Assembly (NCBI GenBank): GCA_963693315.1
Contig: OY856188.1
Location: 147,559,096 to 147,623,095 of the forward strand
Reading direction: 5' to 3'
DNA length: 64,000 bases
Origin: Diogma glabrata
Lineage: Eukaryota > Arthropoda > Insecta > Diptera > Cylindrotomidae
Each line of letters begins with the position of its first letter. Position 1 is the first letter of the stretch. Made by a program: the position numbers and the translations under genes. Positions 39,609-50,087 of the stretch are shown here, piece by piece. A model generated the notes under the pieces. It saw only the letters and a list, made by a program, of their open reading frames with translations. It searched no databases and was not told the origin of the DNA.

Positions 39609-42094
39609 GTATTTATAATCGGTCATTAATTAAAAAAAAATTATTTTTAAATACATTTATAGGACATGGCTGCCTACCAAACCTCATCGTACCCTATGTC
39701 ACCCGCATCAGGTGCTTCTGGAACTTCAAAAAACAAAGAAAAACTATCCGATGCGCTCAAATCTTGTAATGAGATTTTAAAAGAATTATTTTCAAAAAAA
39801 CATTCTGGCTACGCGTGGCCCTTTTATAAACCAGTTGATGCAGAAAGACTGGCATTACATGATTATCATGATATTATAAAGAAACCTATGGATTTAGGTA
39901 CTGTTAAAAAGAAAATGGATAATAGAGAATATAAGAGTGGTCCGGAATTTGCTGCTGATGTTAGATTAATATTTACAAATTGTTATAAGTACAACCCTCC
40001 AGATCATGATATTGTGGCTATGGGTCGTAAACTTCAAGACGTTTTTGAAATGAGATTTGCAAATATACCTGATGAACCGACAAATACTTCATTTTTAAAA
40101 GAAGAGACATCTTCAAGCGGTGAAAGTAGTGATTCAGACATCGAATCCGATTCAGATGAAGAACGTAGTGCAAAATTAAAACTTCTTGAAACAAAATTGT
40201 TTGAAATGCAAGAAGAAATGAGAAAATTGAAAGAGGAAGCATCGAATAAAAAGAAAATTAAGAAAAAATTAAAAGAGAAAAAGAAAACTGGTGGGGGTGT
40301 AGGTAGTGGAGCGCTTGGTGTCGGTGTAACCACAACACCAAGCGGTAAGTGTAATAATAAAAATATATGTTTGTTCTTAAATTTTAAAATAATCATTTTT
40401 TTTTTAATATTTTAGTTGATATAAAAATTCCTGGAGATATTCACACTCATTCATTAGGTGCGGCTGTCAAACAAATGAATCCAACCCCAATTTTACAAAA
40501 TCAATTATCGACAAATGCAACGGTTACACCAAACCCTAAGTCAAAAGTGAAAGGCCGTGCAAAACCAAATGCAACTGCTAACAATGCGACCCAACCAAAC
40601 AAACGAGCGAAATCATCTACTGCCACTAGTGGAAACAGCGGTGGAGCAAACCGTGGGGGCAATAAAAAGAAACAACCAACTCAAACAATAAACTTTGATT
40701 CTGAAGAAGAGGACACGGCTAAACCGATGTCATATGACGAAAAGAGACAACTTTCTCTTGACATTAATAAACTACCTGGTACGTAGTCATTTTGATTTAT
40801 TTTTTAAGTTTCTTACTATGATTTGTTTTAGGTGATAAACTAGGCAGAGTTGTACATATTATACAGAGCCGGGAACCTTCACTTCGTGATTCAAATCCAG
40901 ATGAAATAGAAATTGATTTTGAAACACTTAAACCTTCTACACTCCGTGAATTGGAAGCATATGTTGCTTCATGCCTGCGCAAAAAAACTCGTAAGCCTTA
41001 TTGTAAGTTCCCAATGACACACACTGCTATTTTTCCTTTTTTGAATCAACGTTTGTTCAACCTATACATATTCAATTGTTTTAAATTAGAAATTCTAAAC
41101 CAGGATTATTCGGTTCTTATTTGTTGTAAATTAACTCATATTATTAAACATAACTTAATTTAAAGCAAAAACAATGATTAAAAGTTTCACATTTGTTTTC
41201 TCGTTTTATAAATCACAAGTGGCCGGCACCCTCTAATATAAGTAACTAAAGTTGTAATATAGATTTTATTCGTGTTATTGCAATAGGGAGGCCCAAATAA
41301 ATGTTTATTTAATTCGGTACTTAATATCGTGAATATAGCGAATATTTTTTCTAAAGTCACTTGATTAAGCAAACTTGTATCGCATTACTAAGAAATAGGT
41401 AGTAGTGACTGTGTGATTGGAAGAACTCAGCACAATTCTAAGCATGGTAGAATTTGAATAAATTTTTAAATTACAATACATTTTTTGGTTTGGTAATGGT
41501 AATTTTTATGCAAGATTTTAAAAATTATTTGTTCATAATAATTTTATTGATTTTAGTTATCGAATACTGTTTTCTTCATATTTATTTAAAATAAGCAAAT
41601 TCAAAATTCTTGTAACTAAAAGGAATTTTGAAAAACTAATTTTTTTTTTATTTACTTTTTCATTTTTTGGTAAACGTTATTAATTTTTTAAGGTGAAAGG
41701 GCTTTAGCATTAAATTTTAACATTTCATGCATAAACATATTTTATAGGTACTAAAAACATTTTGAATAATATGTACTTTCATCTAGATAAAAAAATGTCT
41801 GGAAAATCAAAAGACGAGCAAATGGCGGAAAAAAAACAAGAATTAGAAAAGAGATTACAAGATGTTACTGGACAGTTAGGATCAGGAAAAAAGACTACTA
41901 AAAAGGGTAAATTATATTGAGATTTAAAACAAAATCGTAGTTGCACTATTATTAGTTATGGTATTATATTTCAGATGAAGCTGCTAAAGTTGATGTTGCT
42001 CCCGGACGACTAACTTCAAGCAGTAGCTCTAGTGATTCGTCTTCTTCTAGTTCAACAGATACAAGTTCATCTGATTCAAGCGACAGTGAAGCAG
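38538..42094 (+). CDS. fs(1)h: Female sterile (1) homeotic: BET double-bromodomain protein (partial, 3' end not found)
   Basis: Chromatin reader of the BET family: its bromodomains bind acetylated histone tails and the ET domain recruits transcription factors, acting in the nucleus with P-TEFb/Mediator in transcription elongation. In flies it is needed maternally for homeotic gene expression. Coding exons: 38538-39608 (ATG at 38556), 39663-40344, 40416-40778, 40832-41002, 41787-41906 and 41975-42094; all junctions are GT/AG and keep frame, giving 836 residues so far. Order: BD1 (about 37-145), BD2 (about 380-490), Ser/Asp-rich and Lys-rich linkers, ET (about 681-752), a coiled-coil segment, and the Ser/Asp tail. 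It ends in a phase-1 donor, so more coding sequence must follow. Relative to Drosophila the low-complexity linkers are shorter. Confidence 0.95.
39663..40344 (+). CDS. fs(1)h: fs(1)h exon with bromodomain 2
   Basis: Begins [29 protein letters not shown] opens BD2. It holds the WPF shelf at 403-405, [20 protein letters not shown], and the ligand-binding Asn in [11 protein letters not shown] (Asn462). Next is an acidic Ser cluster ([18 protein letters not shown]), the CK2-type phosphorylation region that in BRD4 regulates DNA binding, then the basic [13 protein letters not shown] interaction segment. It ends at a GTAAGT donor in phase 1; the 71-nt intron has a long T-tract. Nearly every BD2 residue matches Drosophila. 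Confidence 0.95.
40416..40778 (+). CDS. fs(1)h: fs(1)h linker exon and start of ET domain
   Basis: Starts with the split Val codon: [20 protein letters not shown], then a low-complexity basic region ([35 protein letters not shown]) and the invariant [20 protein letters not shown] leading into the ET domain. The donor GTACGT at 40779 leaves phase 1; the intron is 53 nt. The Gly-rich stretches of the Drosophila protein are much reduced here. Confidence 0.92.
40832..41002 (+). CDS. fs(1)h: fs(1)h ET-domain exon
   Basis: Encodes [39 protein letters not shown] and [17 protein letters not shown], the core of the extra-terminal domain with the acidic DEIEIDFE patch that binds basic partner peptides. 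Donor GTAAGT at 41003, phase 1. If this intron were retained, the frame would run on as [11 protein letters not shown] and stop at 41161-41163, giving a truncated protein. Confidence 0.93.
41787..41906 (+). CDS. fs(1)h: fs(1)h post-ET coiled-coil exon
   Basis: The acceptor TTTCATCTAG restores [18 protein letters not shown] after KPY, matching the conserved BET sequence, followed by [20 protein letters not shown]. The Glu/Lys/Leu-rich segment is predicted to be helical and to follow the ET domain. An upstream acceptor at 41747 is also in frame. Phase-1 donor GTAAAT; intron 68 nt. Confidence 0.9.
41975..42094 (+). CDS. fs(1)h: fs(1)h Ser/Asp-rich exon (last one recognised)
   Basis: Encodes [20 protein letters not shown] and then alternating Ser/Asp ending SDSSDSEA, as in the Drosophila protein just before the short and long isoforms diverge. 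It ends GCA G|GTTAGG in phase 1. No confident next exon is visible, so the gene continues downstream, probably past the inserted LINE C. Confidence 0.9.
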
Positions 42095-42332
42095 GTTAGG
42101 CAAACATTGAAATTGTTCAACCTCATTTTAAATCAAATCCTAATTTATCCTTTTCTACAAATATAAATTCCAATATTTGTCTACACAGTTGCAAATCGCC
42201 CAATAATCTAATAAAAATTAACGTCGCAGTGTCCAGTGATTGTGTAATGACGTTTATGTCTTTTTCTTTTAATAATTGTTATTTATCTGACCTATTGATT
42301 TCGGTTTCCGTATTTTCTAATTTTTTATTCAG

Positions 42333-42361
42333 AAAGTAAGTCTTTCTTTTTGGATTTTTGA
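42333..42361 (+). CDS. fs(1)h: Candidate short terminal exon of fs(1)h
   Basis: After a strong T-rich acceptor, G|AA completes a codon from the previous exon and the frame reads ESKSFFLDF then TGA. This would end a short BET isoform right after the Ser/Asp tail. Alternatively, because GTAAGT starts at 42336, a 3-nt microexon (AAA) would also keep phase. Both are inferences from splice-site shape alone. Confidence 0.2.
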
Positions 42362-42457
42362 GATCAATTAAACTCAAGTAAGTAAAGAAGTAATTGGAAT
42401 ATTTTCAATTCAAAGGTATGGTTTGAAGTTTCTCAGAAAAAAACTACAATTCACATT

Positions 42458-42525
42458 TTTTACGTGTTTCGGATCGGATTCGAACCTACCCTCGTCAGTG
42501 CCCGGCTCGAATCTTTCACACAAAG
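42458..42525 (-). other. tRNA-like / SINE-type B-box segment
   Basis: On the minus strand, GTAGGTTCGAATCCGAT has the RNA polymerase III B box (GGTTCGAATCC) with a T-arm-like stem pairing in four of five positions. Upstream is GAGCCGGGCACTGACGAG, but no clear A box or cloverleaf could be drawn. Probably the remnant of a tRNA-derived SINE and not a working tRNA gene. Confidence 0.35.
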
Positions 42526-42974
42526 TATTGTCTAGAAATTTAATGCAAAAAAATCCCATGTAAGTCTTTCTATTATACACATACAAATACCTTGATGCTT
42601 TTTTGAGAGCGCTAACTTTTGCGCATTATTCTAAGACCTTAATAGTTAATTTATTCAATGTTCGATTTTTTAGTTGTTTGATATAGTGAACATCTTTTTA
42701 AGTTCCACTTCAAATATGTGGTTGAAAGATTGTATTGAATTAGTAGGATCAAATGTTCAGGTTAGGTTTGCATTAGGAGATTGAAAAAATGATGTGTACG
42801 TTTTATAGTACGCTTCTCAAGATGGACGGGTCTACGCCCCAGAAGTACTCGGAACCCAGTTCCGACCAAGGACCATCACAAAAATTTCGACGAAAGGTGC
42901 TACTCCGACGCTCCATTTTTTTTTGTATAAAGAAGCAGTTGTCACTGGCCTCACTGCTTTAGATCCTCCTCGCC

Positions 42975-43900
42975 ATGGCCGGTATTGAAAGAAATCCTGG
43001 ACCAACTAAAATATGGCAATGTGCAATATGCAAAAACATTTTAAGGGCAAACACTACATCCGTCCAGTGTAATAGCTGTAAAGAATGGAGTCATCTTAAG
43101 TACTGCTCAGGCCTTGCAACACATAAGCAATGGACCAAAAACTACATAGCGCCATGTTGCTATGCATCAAGACAACATATAAATACGAGCTCGCAACAGA
43201 ACACAATGCGAATGAGCACACATCCGGAAACCCCAAGTGATGTGAAAACAATGCAGCTAAATTGTAACGGTCTCCTAAACAAAATCGATATCATCAACTT
43301 TATGTATAAAAACAATATTCTAGTCGCGGTTTTGCAAGAAACCAAATTAAATGTTAGATCTAAGATTAGTTATAGTATCTGTGATTATAGAATTATAAGA
43401 CTGGATAGAGGGAAGGACAAAGGTGGTGGCCTTGCCTTTATCATACACAAAACCATTATCTACCGTACAACCACATTTCCAGCAGTACCGGGAACTGATA
43501 AACACCTAGAACAACTAGGTATTACAATAAAATCCGGAAATACGGAGATAAATCTAGTCAATATTTATATTCCACCAGTAAGCAGCTGTGATATAGGCTA
43601 TGAACCGTCCATAGGACATTTATTTTACACCAAAGACTGTCTAATTCTCGGAGATATAAATGCTCACCACGATCTATGGCACTCACACTTGAACACTGAC
43701 TCAAGAGGTGAAAATATCGCTGATCCAACTTTGGAGTCCTCAATGAACCACAACCAACAAGAGTAACAAACTACTCATACTCGTCTCCAGATGTTTCACT
43801 TGCCAGCATGTCACTAATGCCAATCGCTGAATGGAGAACTGAAATTGCATTGGGATCAGACCATGTGCCGATCATAATCACCTTAAGCCGTTCCTTAAAC
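42975..43900 (+). pseudogene. LINE C PHD-like leader and endonuclease
   Basis: Starts MAGIERNPGPTK, an NPGP motif like that of 2A ribosome-skipping peptides found at the N termini of many non-LTR elements, though the Asp before [VI]E is missing. A PHD-like Cys/His module follows (CAICKNIL, VQCNSCKEWSHLKYCSGL, APCC). The endonuclease has TMQLNCNGLLNKID, LVAVLQETKLN, GGGLAFIIHKT, INLVNIYIPP, LILGDINAHHDLWH. A frameshift near 43736 ends the first frame; the second continues through ALGSDHVPIIITL with the SDH box. Confidence 0.8.
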
Positions 43901-46259
43901 GAAATGAAATCCGAGAAGACTTACATTAATTTTAACAAAGCAGACTGGGATAATTTTACCAATTTTAATGAATTAGAATTCAGTAAGCAAATTTTACCAA
44001 TTGACGCCCTCTCTGGGGAAAAAAAATTCAGAGAAATTTTTAACAAAGCTAGATCTCGCTTCATTCCAGCCGGCAGAATACAAAATATTAAACTAAACTT
44101 CCCACAAGAAGCCTGTGTACTTTCCTCCCAAAGAGATGACATCCGTAAGGCAGACCCAACTGATTCTAGAATTTCGGGCCTGAACAAGCAGATAAATAAA
44201 CTAGTAATGGAACACAAACTCACAAATGGAAAGATTTAGTGAGTAAGTCAAACTTTGGCACAAATAAAAGTCTGTGGAAGGTGATAAAGGGTTTAACACA
44301 TCCGCGTCCATCGCATAACAACTGCATGATCTCCTTCGATGATATTCCAACAGAAAACCATAGAAAATGCGCAACAAAATTCAGCACACAGTTTACAGAA
44401 AAGCAAAGTAAACATGAAAAAGAAACCAGGTCAGTATTAAGACATGCGCAAACTTAATACTGAAAATTTCGAGGATATCATATTTTCCGAAGAAGATGTT
44501 GGAAACGCAATAAAAAAATCCAAACCATCTAAAGCTATTGGACCAGATGGCATCTCAGCCATCATGCTAAAACAAATTGGACCCAAATGATTGAACTTTC
44601 TCACTACCATACTCAACACATCTCTAAATACGCTCCAGATACCAAATATCTGGAAAACGGCTAGAATAAGTCCCATTTTGAAACCTGGCAAGCCTGAAGA
44701 AAAGGGAGAATTCTATAGACCGATCTCTTTCCTCTCATCGGTTGCAAAATTGATAGAAGCACTACTACTACTTCGGGTAACAGAATCTTTCAAATTGGCG
44801 TCACATCAGCATGGCTTTCTGAAAGCACACAGTACAACCACCGCGTTTCATAGAATCCAAAACCAAATCAGCGATGGTCTAAACCAAAAACAACTCTGTG
44901 CTAGAACAATTTTAGTTGCACTTGACCTGTCAAAAGCTTTCGACACAGTGTCACATGCTGCACTACTGAACGACATATTCAACACCAATCTGCCAGGTCT
45001 AATAAAACGCTGGTTGTGCAACTATCTCAGAGACCGCCAAACATACGTTGATTTCCGTAACTCTAGATCGAAGATGAGAGTACTCAGACAAGGAGTTCCA
45101 CAAGGTGGAGATCTCTCGCCTTCATTATTCAACCTCTACTTAAGTAGTTTACCTGCACCACCGGAAGGAATAACTATCACGTCATATGCAGACGATTGCA
45201 CGGTGCTTGCAACAGGAAACAACATGAAACAACTCACCAATGTCCTAAACACCTACCTCAACACCTTGAATGAAGGGTTTAAAACCAAAAACTTGAAATT
45301 GTCCACTGAAAAGTCCACTTCTACACTTTTCACCACATGGACGAAGGAGGTAAATACAACACTCAATATCTGCATTGACAACATACTAATTCCTACTGTC
45401 AAAAATCCAAAACTGCTGGGGTAACATTCGATCCACTACTTAAATTCAACGCTCATGCTGAACAAATAAATACAAAACTTAAAAACAGGAACAACGCACT
45501 GAAAGCTCTAGCGGGCAGTTCGTGGGGTAAGGATAAAAACACAATAATAACGGCATATAAAGCAATAGGAAGGCCTTTCATAAATTACGCTGCTCCCATA
45601 TGGACACCCCAAGTCACTGACACCCACTGGAATAAGTTACAGATAACACAGAACGCAGCCTTGCAACCGGATGTCACTTGATGGCCCATCGAGATCACCT
45701 GCACGAGGAATGTAACATATTGCCGGTCCGTCAACACAACGAAATGCTTACTAAACAATATCTTTGGTCCTGTCATAGAGAGCAGCATCCCTGCAATGAC
45801 ACCTTATCCATGACAACACCACCTAGAGATATAAGAACTGCGAAATGCTTCCTACAAGATGTTAGAAGCAATGAAGACATAAATAACATCGACGAGCCTA
45901 CGTATAAGAGGGGGTTGAAAAATCTACATACCAAAACCACAATAAAGAACTACGCCCCGAATCGAGTTCTCAATAGTAAACCACCACAAGTCGCTGCTGA
46001 AGAGGTAAAACTGCCACGCAGCACCAGAACCATCCTAGCGCAGTTAAGATCCGGTTGGTCACGCATCTTAAATAACTACATGAGTAGAATTGACCATGAA
46101 ATTGTTGACAAGTGTCCCATATGTGACGGCACGCCACATAATGCTAACCACCTTTTCAATTGTCCAGAAAAACCAACCGACCTGACGAAGGAAGATCTGT
46201 GGTACCGTCCAAGGGCAGTAGCAGAGTTCCTGAATCTGGACTTGGAGCCGGAAGAATAG
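43901..46259 (+). pseudogene. LINE C reverse transcriptase and C-terminal zinc knuckle
   Basis: Successive open pieces in different frames: 43808-44239, 44239-44457, 44591-45424 and 45678-46259. RT boxes: SKAIGPDGISAIMLK, PILKPGKPEEKGEFYRPISF, LVALDLSKAFDTVSHAAL, QGVPQGGDLSPSLFNLYLSS, the catalytic SYADDCTVLA, then WTKEVNTTLNICID. The last piece ends with ILAQLRSGWSRILNNYMSRI and CPICDGTPHNANHLFNCP, a CCHC-type knuckle usual in Jockey-superfamily elements, then LWYRPRAVAEFLNL. At least four frame breaks and one stop after QIGPK make this copy inactive. Confidence 0.85.
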
Positions 46260-46302
46260 CACCACAACTCGTCGCTACAATAACAACAACAACGTTTTAT
46301 AG

Positions 46303-46889
46303 ATAAATTAAAAGAACAGCACTATTGACTTAGTGTTGTTGCGTATATTTCCACTTATTTATTATTCTATTCCGTTATAATAGTTATATATGACTGACAC
46401 ATACTCACATACATGAGAGGTATAAAACACATAATGCACATATTAGAGAATATGATTGGTTTAACTGTATTTTAATAATTATTAGTCAGCTTGCTCAACC
46501 AAACCAAACCAAGTTGCTCAAGTTTCACTGAAAATTACTTTAGACAAAATGTGGTATATATGTTCCATGTACATATTCCATATTGCACGACCTGACGCAA
46601 ATTTTAAAACTCCTAACTGTCACTCCTCGTAATGGCAGTGAAATGTTTTATCCTAGCCTTTTATCTATGTCACATATGACGAGTGCCAGTAGGGTAGTAT
46701 TAAAAATTCTGACACATTGATTACTTTAGTAATAAAAAATTCGAACGGACACCGAAGTATCACAAGCGTACCGTTTTTTACCTTTTCAAAATACGGAACC
46801 CTAATAGTACCTAATAAAAACTAATTATAACTTTAGCAATAAAAACTAGAATTCACAAACCTCATAAAATATTTCACTTCACCAAAATG
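46303..46889. other. No gene seen
   Basis: Continues the sequence interrupted by LINE C. No exon with BET similarity and no repeat recognised. Confidence 0.35.
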
Positions 46890-47850
46890 GACATCAATGT
46901 TTTTTCAAGGTTTCCCTTGATCCTTTTTGATCGTCATTGTTTTTATACTGATTATGTAAATGTTTCTGCTTAAAACATTACTGGAACAATTCAATTTGGT
47001 ATTAATAAATTCGTTTCCTTTACATTAATGCAACCGCAATATAAATATTTGTTTTCGAAGGTCGCCAAGTTGGCTCTTTAAAACAAACATAGATTATTTA
47101 ATATTTGGATCTGTAAATCGATCCCAATATCTAAAAGCCCATGGAATATCAAACCAGATTATTGAAAAAGAAAAGGCAAAGTTTGACAGAGCGAAAGTTG
47201 CCAAACTTTCGTTTCTAAATCTTCGGTACTAAATTTTCTATCCCCCTATTAGTGATGATGACTTAATCGTTATTGACCCTCTAAAAAAAGCTACAATGTT
47301 CGCGGAATGCTTTGCTTCCAATTCGACACTCTTGGAAACTCCTAAATCCAAATACAGTCTTCAGGAGTTAATATGAAGGAACTTCATTTCAAACTCAAAA
47401 TTGTCATAAAACTGTTAATGGGGTTGAACAACATCAAACTTTCGGTCTTGAGATCATTCCTCCTGCTAATCTAAAAGAATTTTCAAAAGAACTCGCCCAC
47501 TACCCACTACATATAACCAAAATTTTCTATAAATTTGGCATTTTTACTTCGTGCTACAAGTTTGCAACTGTCCAGCTTATCCAAAAAAGGAAATGTGATA
47601 TTTCAAATTATAAACCAATAGCCTTACTCTCCCAAATTTTTGGTAGACAACCGTTTGATATCTAAAATTAAGTCAAAATTTTATGTCTAACCGAGAAATT
47701 TCGGTATTTTTAGTTTCTTTTGAGCTTAAATTAATTAACGCTGGTGTATCGCAGGGTATATTAAGGTATTTACATTAAAGAACCGTTGAAACATACTTCC
47801 CAAATAGCGAAATCAGAATGTTTAATTTTGTAGTATCTATTGAAATGACT
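46890..47850 (+). pseudogene. Ancient LINE A relative (RT relic)
   Basis: The + strand is recognisably LINE A but heavily mutated: GGTTTCCCTTGATCC, GATCGTCATTGTTTTTATAC (FPFDRHCFYTDN in LINE A), then AATAAATTCGTTTCC, and later pieces corresponding to SGVNM, KIVAKLLKGLNNIK, FPSCWKLA and QPVPKKG/ISNYRPIAL. Stops and deletions are frequent. A much older insertion than LINE A itself. Confidence 0.65.
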
Positions 47851-48190
47851 ACCTACTCCAAATTATTAAATAGTCGCAATATTTTATGTTTTTTTTTTAT
47901 TTATGTGAACAAAATTAATAAATAAACATTTATTTAAATTATACCTTTCTATAATATATTGTTTATTTATTTCAGGATCCCAAATAGTGTACCATGGTAT
48001 AAAAATCCAAATAGTAAACCACCAGGTGCACTATTTGGACTAAAAATAAATCAAAATTGCAAGATTTTCCAAATATAGTATCATGATATTATAATCGGCA
48101 CTCTGCGGTACCCTAATTTTCGTCTAGAAGGATGTATAGGAATTAGCTCCTATTTTCCGATTATTGGTTGTTTAATTTCTTGCACAACCA
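47851..48190. other. AT-rich spacer
   Basis: Poly-T and AATAAATAAAC-type low complexity near 47885-47950; nothing else recognised. Confidence 0.3.
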
Positions 48191-48409
48191 TTCATTTTAT
48201 ATCTCCGCCTTTTCTAGAATTTCGAGAGCATTAGGGACGCTCAGGCAGCGCACATTCCATGTTACGATTCGGTAGTCTGGTTCTTTTTTACGTCTCATTG
48301 CCGGGGAAAGTGGCATTGTGCGGTGACCGATCTTCCTGTATTTGAGGTGACAGTTCTGTATTTCAGCAGCCTTTCCCCATCGATTATTTAAGGAAAACGT
48401 CCCACACAA
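48190..48409 (-). pseudogene. Possible endonuclease-type LINE leader fragment
   Basis: The minus frame reads CHLKYRKIGHRTMPLSPAM, then EPDYRIVTWNVRCLSVPNAL. RIVTWNVRCL resembles the start of LINE endonucleases of the RTE/craniofacial-development-protein-2-like type, which begin with a TWNVR box. Only about 70 residues remain, so the assignment is tentative. Confidence 0.3.
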
Positions 48410-48767
48410 AAGTTCTGTATTTTAGTTTTTGTCCTGTATTTGTTCCGTATTTAATTAATTTATATTTATATTTTATTTATATTTTATAAAAAATTTATCT
48501 CATTTGTACTGTTACGAAAGTGGTTGTTCTCAAAATCTCCAATTTGGGAGCATAAAGTGTCTACTATACTATTTAATTCTGTTGGGGGCAATCGTTTTTA
48601 CTTCATGTCATGTCAATTTGTTTCGCTTTAACTATTACGTTTTCTCCCACGTAATTGGTTGTTTTTAAATTTTCCTTTTATTTTTTGGATTCACTCTTGG
48701 AAGTTAAAACCTTATTCGGATAGTTTTAAGATTAAGAAAAGTTAAAGCTTTTATTTAAATAAAATAT
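48410..48767. other. AT-rich spacer
   Basis: No gene or repeat recognised. Confidence 0.3.
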
Positions 48768-49262
48768 GTTGTGAAATAGGAATAGCAATATGTGTCACAA
48801 CAACACCAAGTCGCACAACTACATGCGTTATAAGGTGTTGATAAAAAACGCATATTTTTTTAAGCTGAATAACTAAACAAAAACTACTACCACATATTAA
48901 AATATAACAAATGCTGCGAACATTTCATGGTAGGATAAACGAATTAAAAGGGTAAAAAGGAAATTTATTAGAAAATTTCTACGAGCAATTCTAAAGTTGT
49001 GTTGACTTATTCGCCCACAAATAGAGTTATATGAATACTCGTCGGTCTTCGAGCAAACAATATTGTACCATCATCCAGAAATATAGCTAAGAATAAGAGT
49101 GCTACCATTAACTTAATGGAGTTGAACCGCTAGCACACCTATAATATCACCTTGGCTGGCGATATCTCACTGCTACTGCCAGTGGTATGTGATATCTCAT
49201 TAACTCGTATGCCAATAGCAGGGACCAGGTTACGCGAAGCTGTCATATCCATAGATAAAAAA
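48768..49262 (-). mobile_element. A-mini element, copy 5
   Basis: Minus orientation, nearly complete: tail AAATATGTTGTGAAATAGGAA, ATGTGTCACAACAACACC, GCGTTATAAGGTGTTGATAA, then 5'-UTR blocks AATAACTAAACAAAAACTA, AACATTTCATGGTAGGATAA, GTCTTCGAGCAAACAATA, TATCACCTTGGCTGGCGATA, GTATGTGATATCTCATTAAC, GCCAATAGCAGGGACCAGGT and TACGCGAAGCTGTCATA. The UTR-to-tail junction is at the same place as in copies 4 and 7. Confidence 0.8.
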
Positions 49263-49302
49263 TAAAGAATTACTAATCAACAATAGTAGTTTAAGCAATT
49301 AG

Positions 49303-49365
49303 TGTTTAATGAGATAGTTTATTCTCCGGCGAGTTGCGAGAGAATAAAATTCATTAAACACGAAT
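49303..49365. repeat. Short hairpin
   Basis: GTGTTTAATGAGATAGTTTA / ATTCATTAAACAC with TTCTCCGGCGAG in between; the arms pair imperfectly. TATTCTCCG recurs at about 49380, so it may be part of a larger decayed element. Confidence 0.5.
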
Positions 49366-49754
49366 CGATTACAGTACTTTATTCTCCGATAAAAATTTAT
49401 GCATTATATAAAATAAAAACGTTTTATCCACGACTGCTATAGAATATATGCTTTCCATGTGTATGTCTTCCATTGTAATGCTATACATTCTCTCACTTGT
49501 AGAATGTAATGCGATCATTACATTCTTCAACAGTTCTGTAGTTTATTAAATATCCCCTAACAAAATCTAATCTTAACATTTGTTGGTATAGTAATTACAA
49601 ATAAAAGGTCAAAACGAAAACAATACATATATAAAATATAAAATAAATTTAACATTTTCTGTTATGTCAATTGTTTTGTTTTTCTTTACTGTATTTCAAT
49701 ATGGTGATAAAAACTTTAACAGGCAAACTGGAAATTATTGGAAATATTTTGCAG

Positions 49755-49906
49755 TCGTGGATAAAATAGCATCTTGTATTCGCATAGGATGATGGCAATT
49801 CGAAACTCGGATGATTTCCTCCACTCGCTTCGCTCGTTCCGTGAAACTTTACCCTCGTAAAGAATTGCCACCATTCGAAACTCATACAAGAATCTACTAT
49901 TTTAAT
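49755..49906. repeat. Hairpin element with CTCGCTTCGCTCG loop
   Basis: TAAAATAGCATCTTGTATTC and GATGGCAATTCGAAACTC at the left are complemented at the right (AAGAATTGCCACCATTCGAA, CATACAAGAATCTACTATTT). The apex CCACTCGCTTCGCTCGTTCC is a GC-rich palindrome typical of foldback MITEs. No ORF belongs to it. Confidence 0.65.
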
Positions 49907-50087
49907 TTTTTATCTACGGGCCTGCGACCAGTTCCTGTACTCTGTTGTCGGAATAAGTCAATGTTATAGCGACAATGGCAAGGAATTTCTTTATCCGAAC
50001 AGCGAATTATTTTTAGAAATCAGTAATCTCAAACAGGATTAATAATCTTTTTATGGATGGATTTTTGTTGATTTGTAAATTGTTTTT
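49907..50087. other. Spacer with a short duplicate of the A-mini 5' tip
   Basis: TTTTATCTACGGGCCTGCGA and CCAGTTCCTGTACTC at 49910-49950 recur at 50092-50130, the start of the next A-mini copy, so the tip of the element is present twice about 180 bp apart. Confidence 0.5.

Larger units (their letters stand above)
42095..42808 (+). other. fs(1)h intron before LINE C
   Basis: Follows the GTTAGG donor. It contains one plausible acceptor, TTTTTTATTCAG at 42321-42332, leading to a short open stretch, and on the minus strand a tRNA-like B-box segment. No polyadenylation signal AATAAA was seen between 42362 and the LINE. Confidence 0.5.
42809..46291 (+). mobile_element. LINE C: full-length non-LTR element with 11-bp target duplication
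   Basis: ACGTTTTATAG occurs at 42798-42808 and 46292-46302, delimiting a 3483-bp element with 5' end TACGCTTCTCAAGATGG and a 3' tail ACAATAACAACAACA. Coding order: NPGP/PHD leader, endonuclease, reverse transcriptase, C-terminal zinc knuckle. It sits in sense orientation downstream of the last recognised fs(1)h exon. The perfect duplication suggests a fairly young insertion, yet the frame is broken in several places. Confidence 0.9.

Noticed and set aside
41003..41163. Extension of the fs(1)h ET exon to 41163
   Set aside because: A GTAAGT donor at 41003 and the exact continuation YKKMSGKS at 41787 show that this is intron.
42458..42525. A functional tRNA gene
   Set aside because: Only the T-arm/B box is convincing; no acceptor, D or anticodon arm could be assembled.
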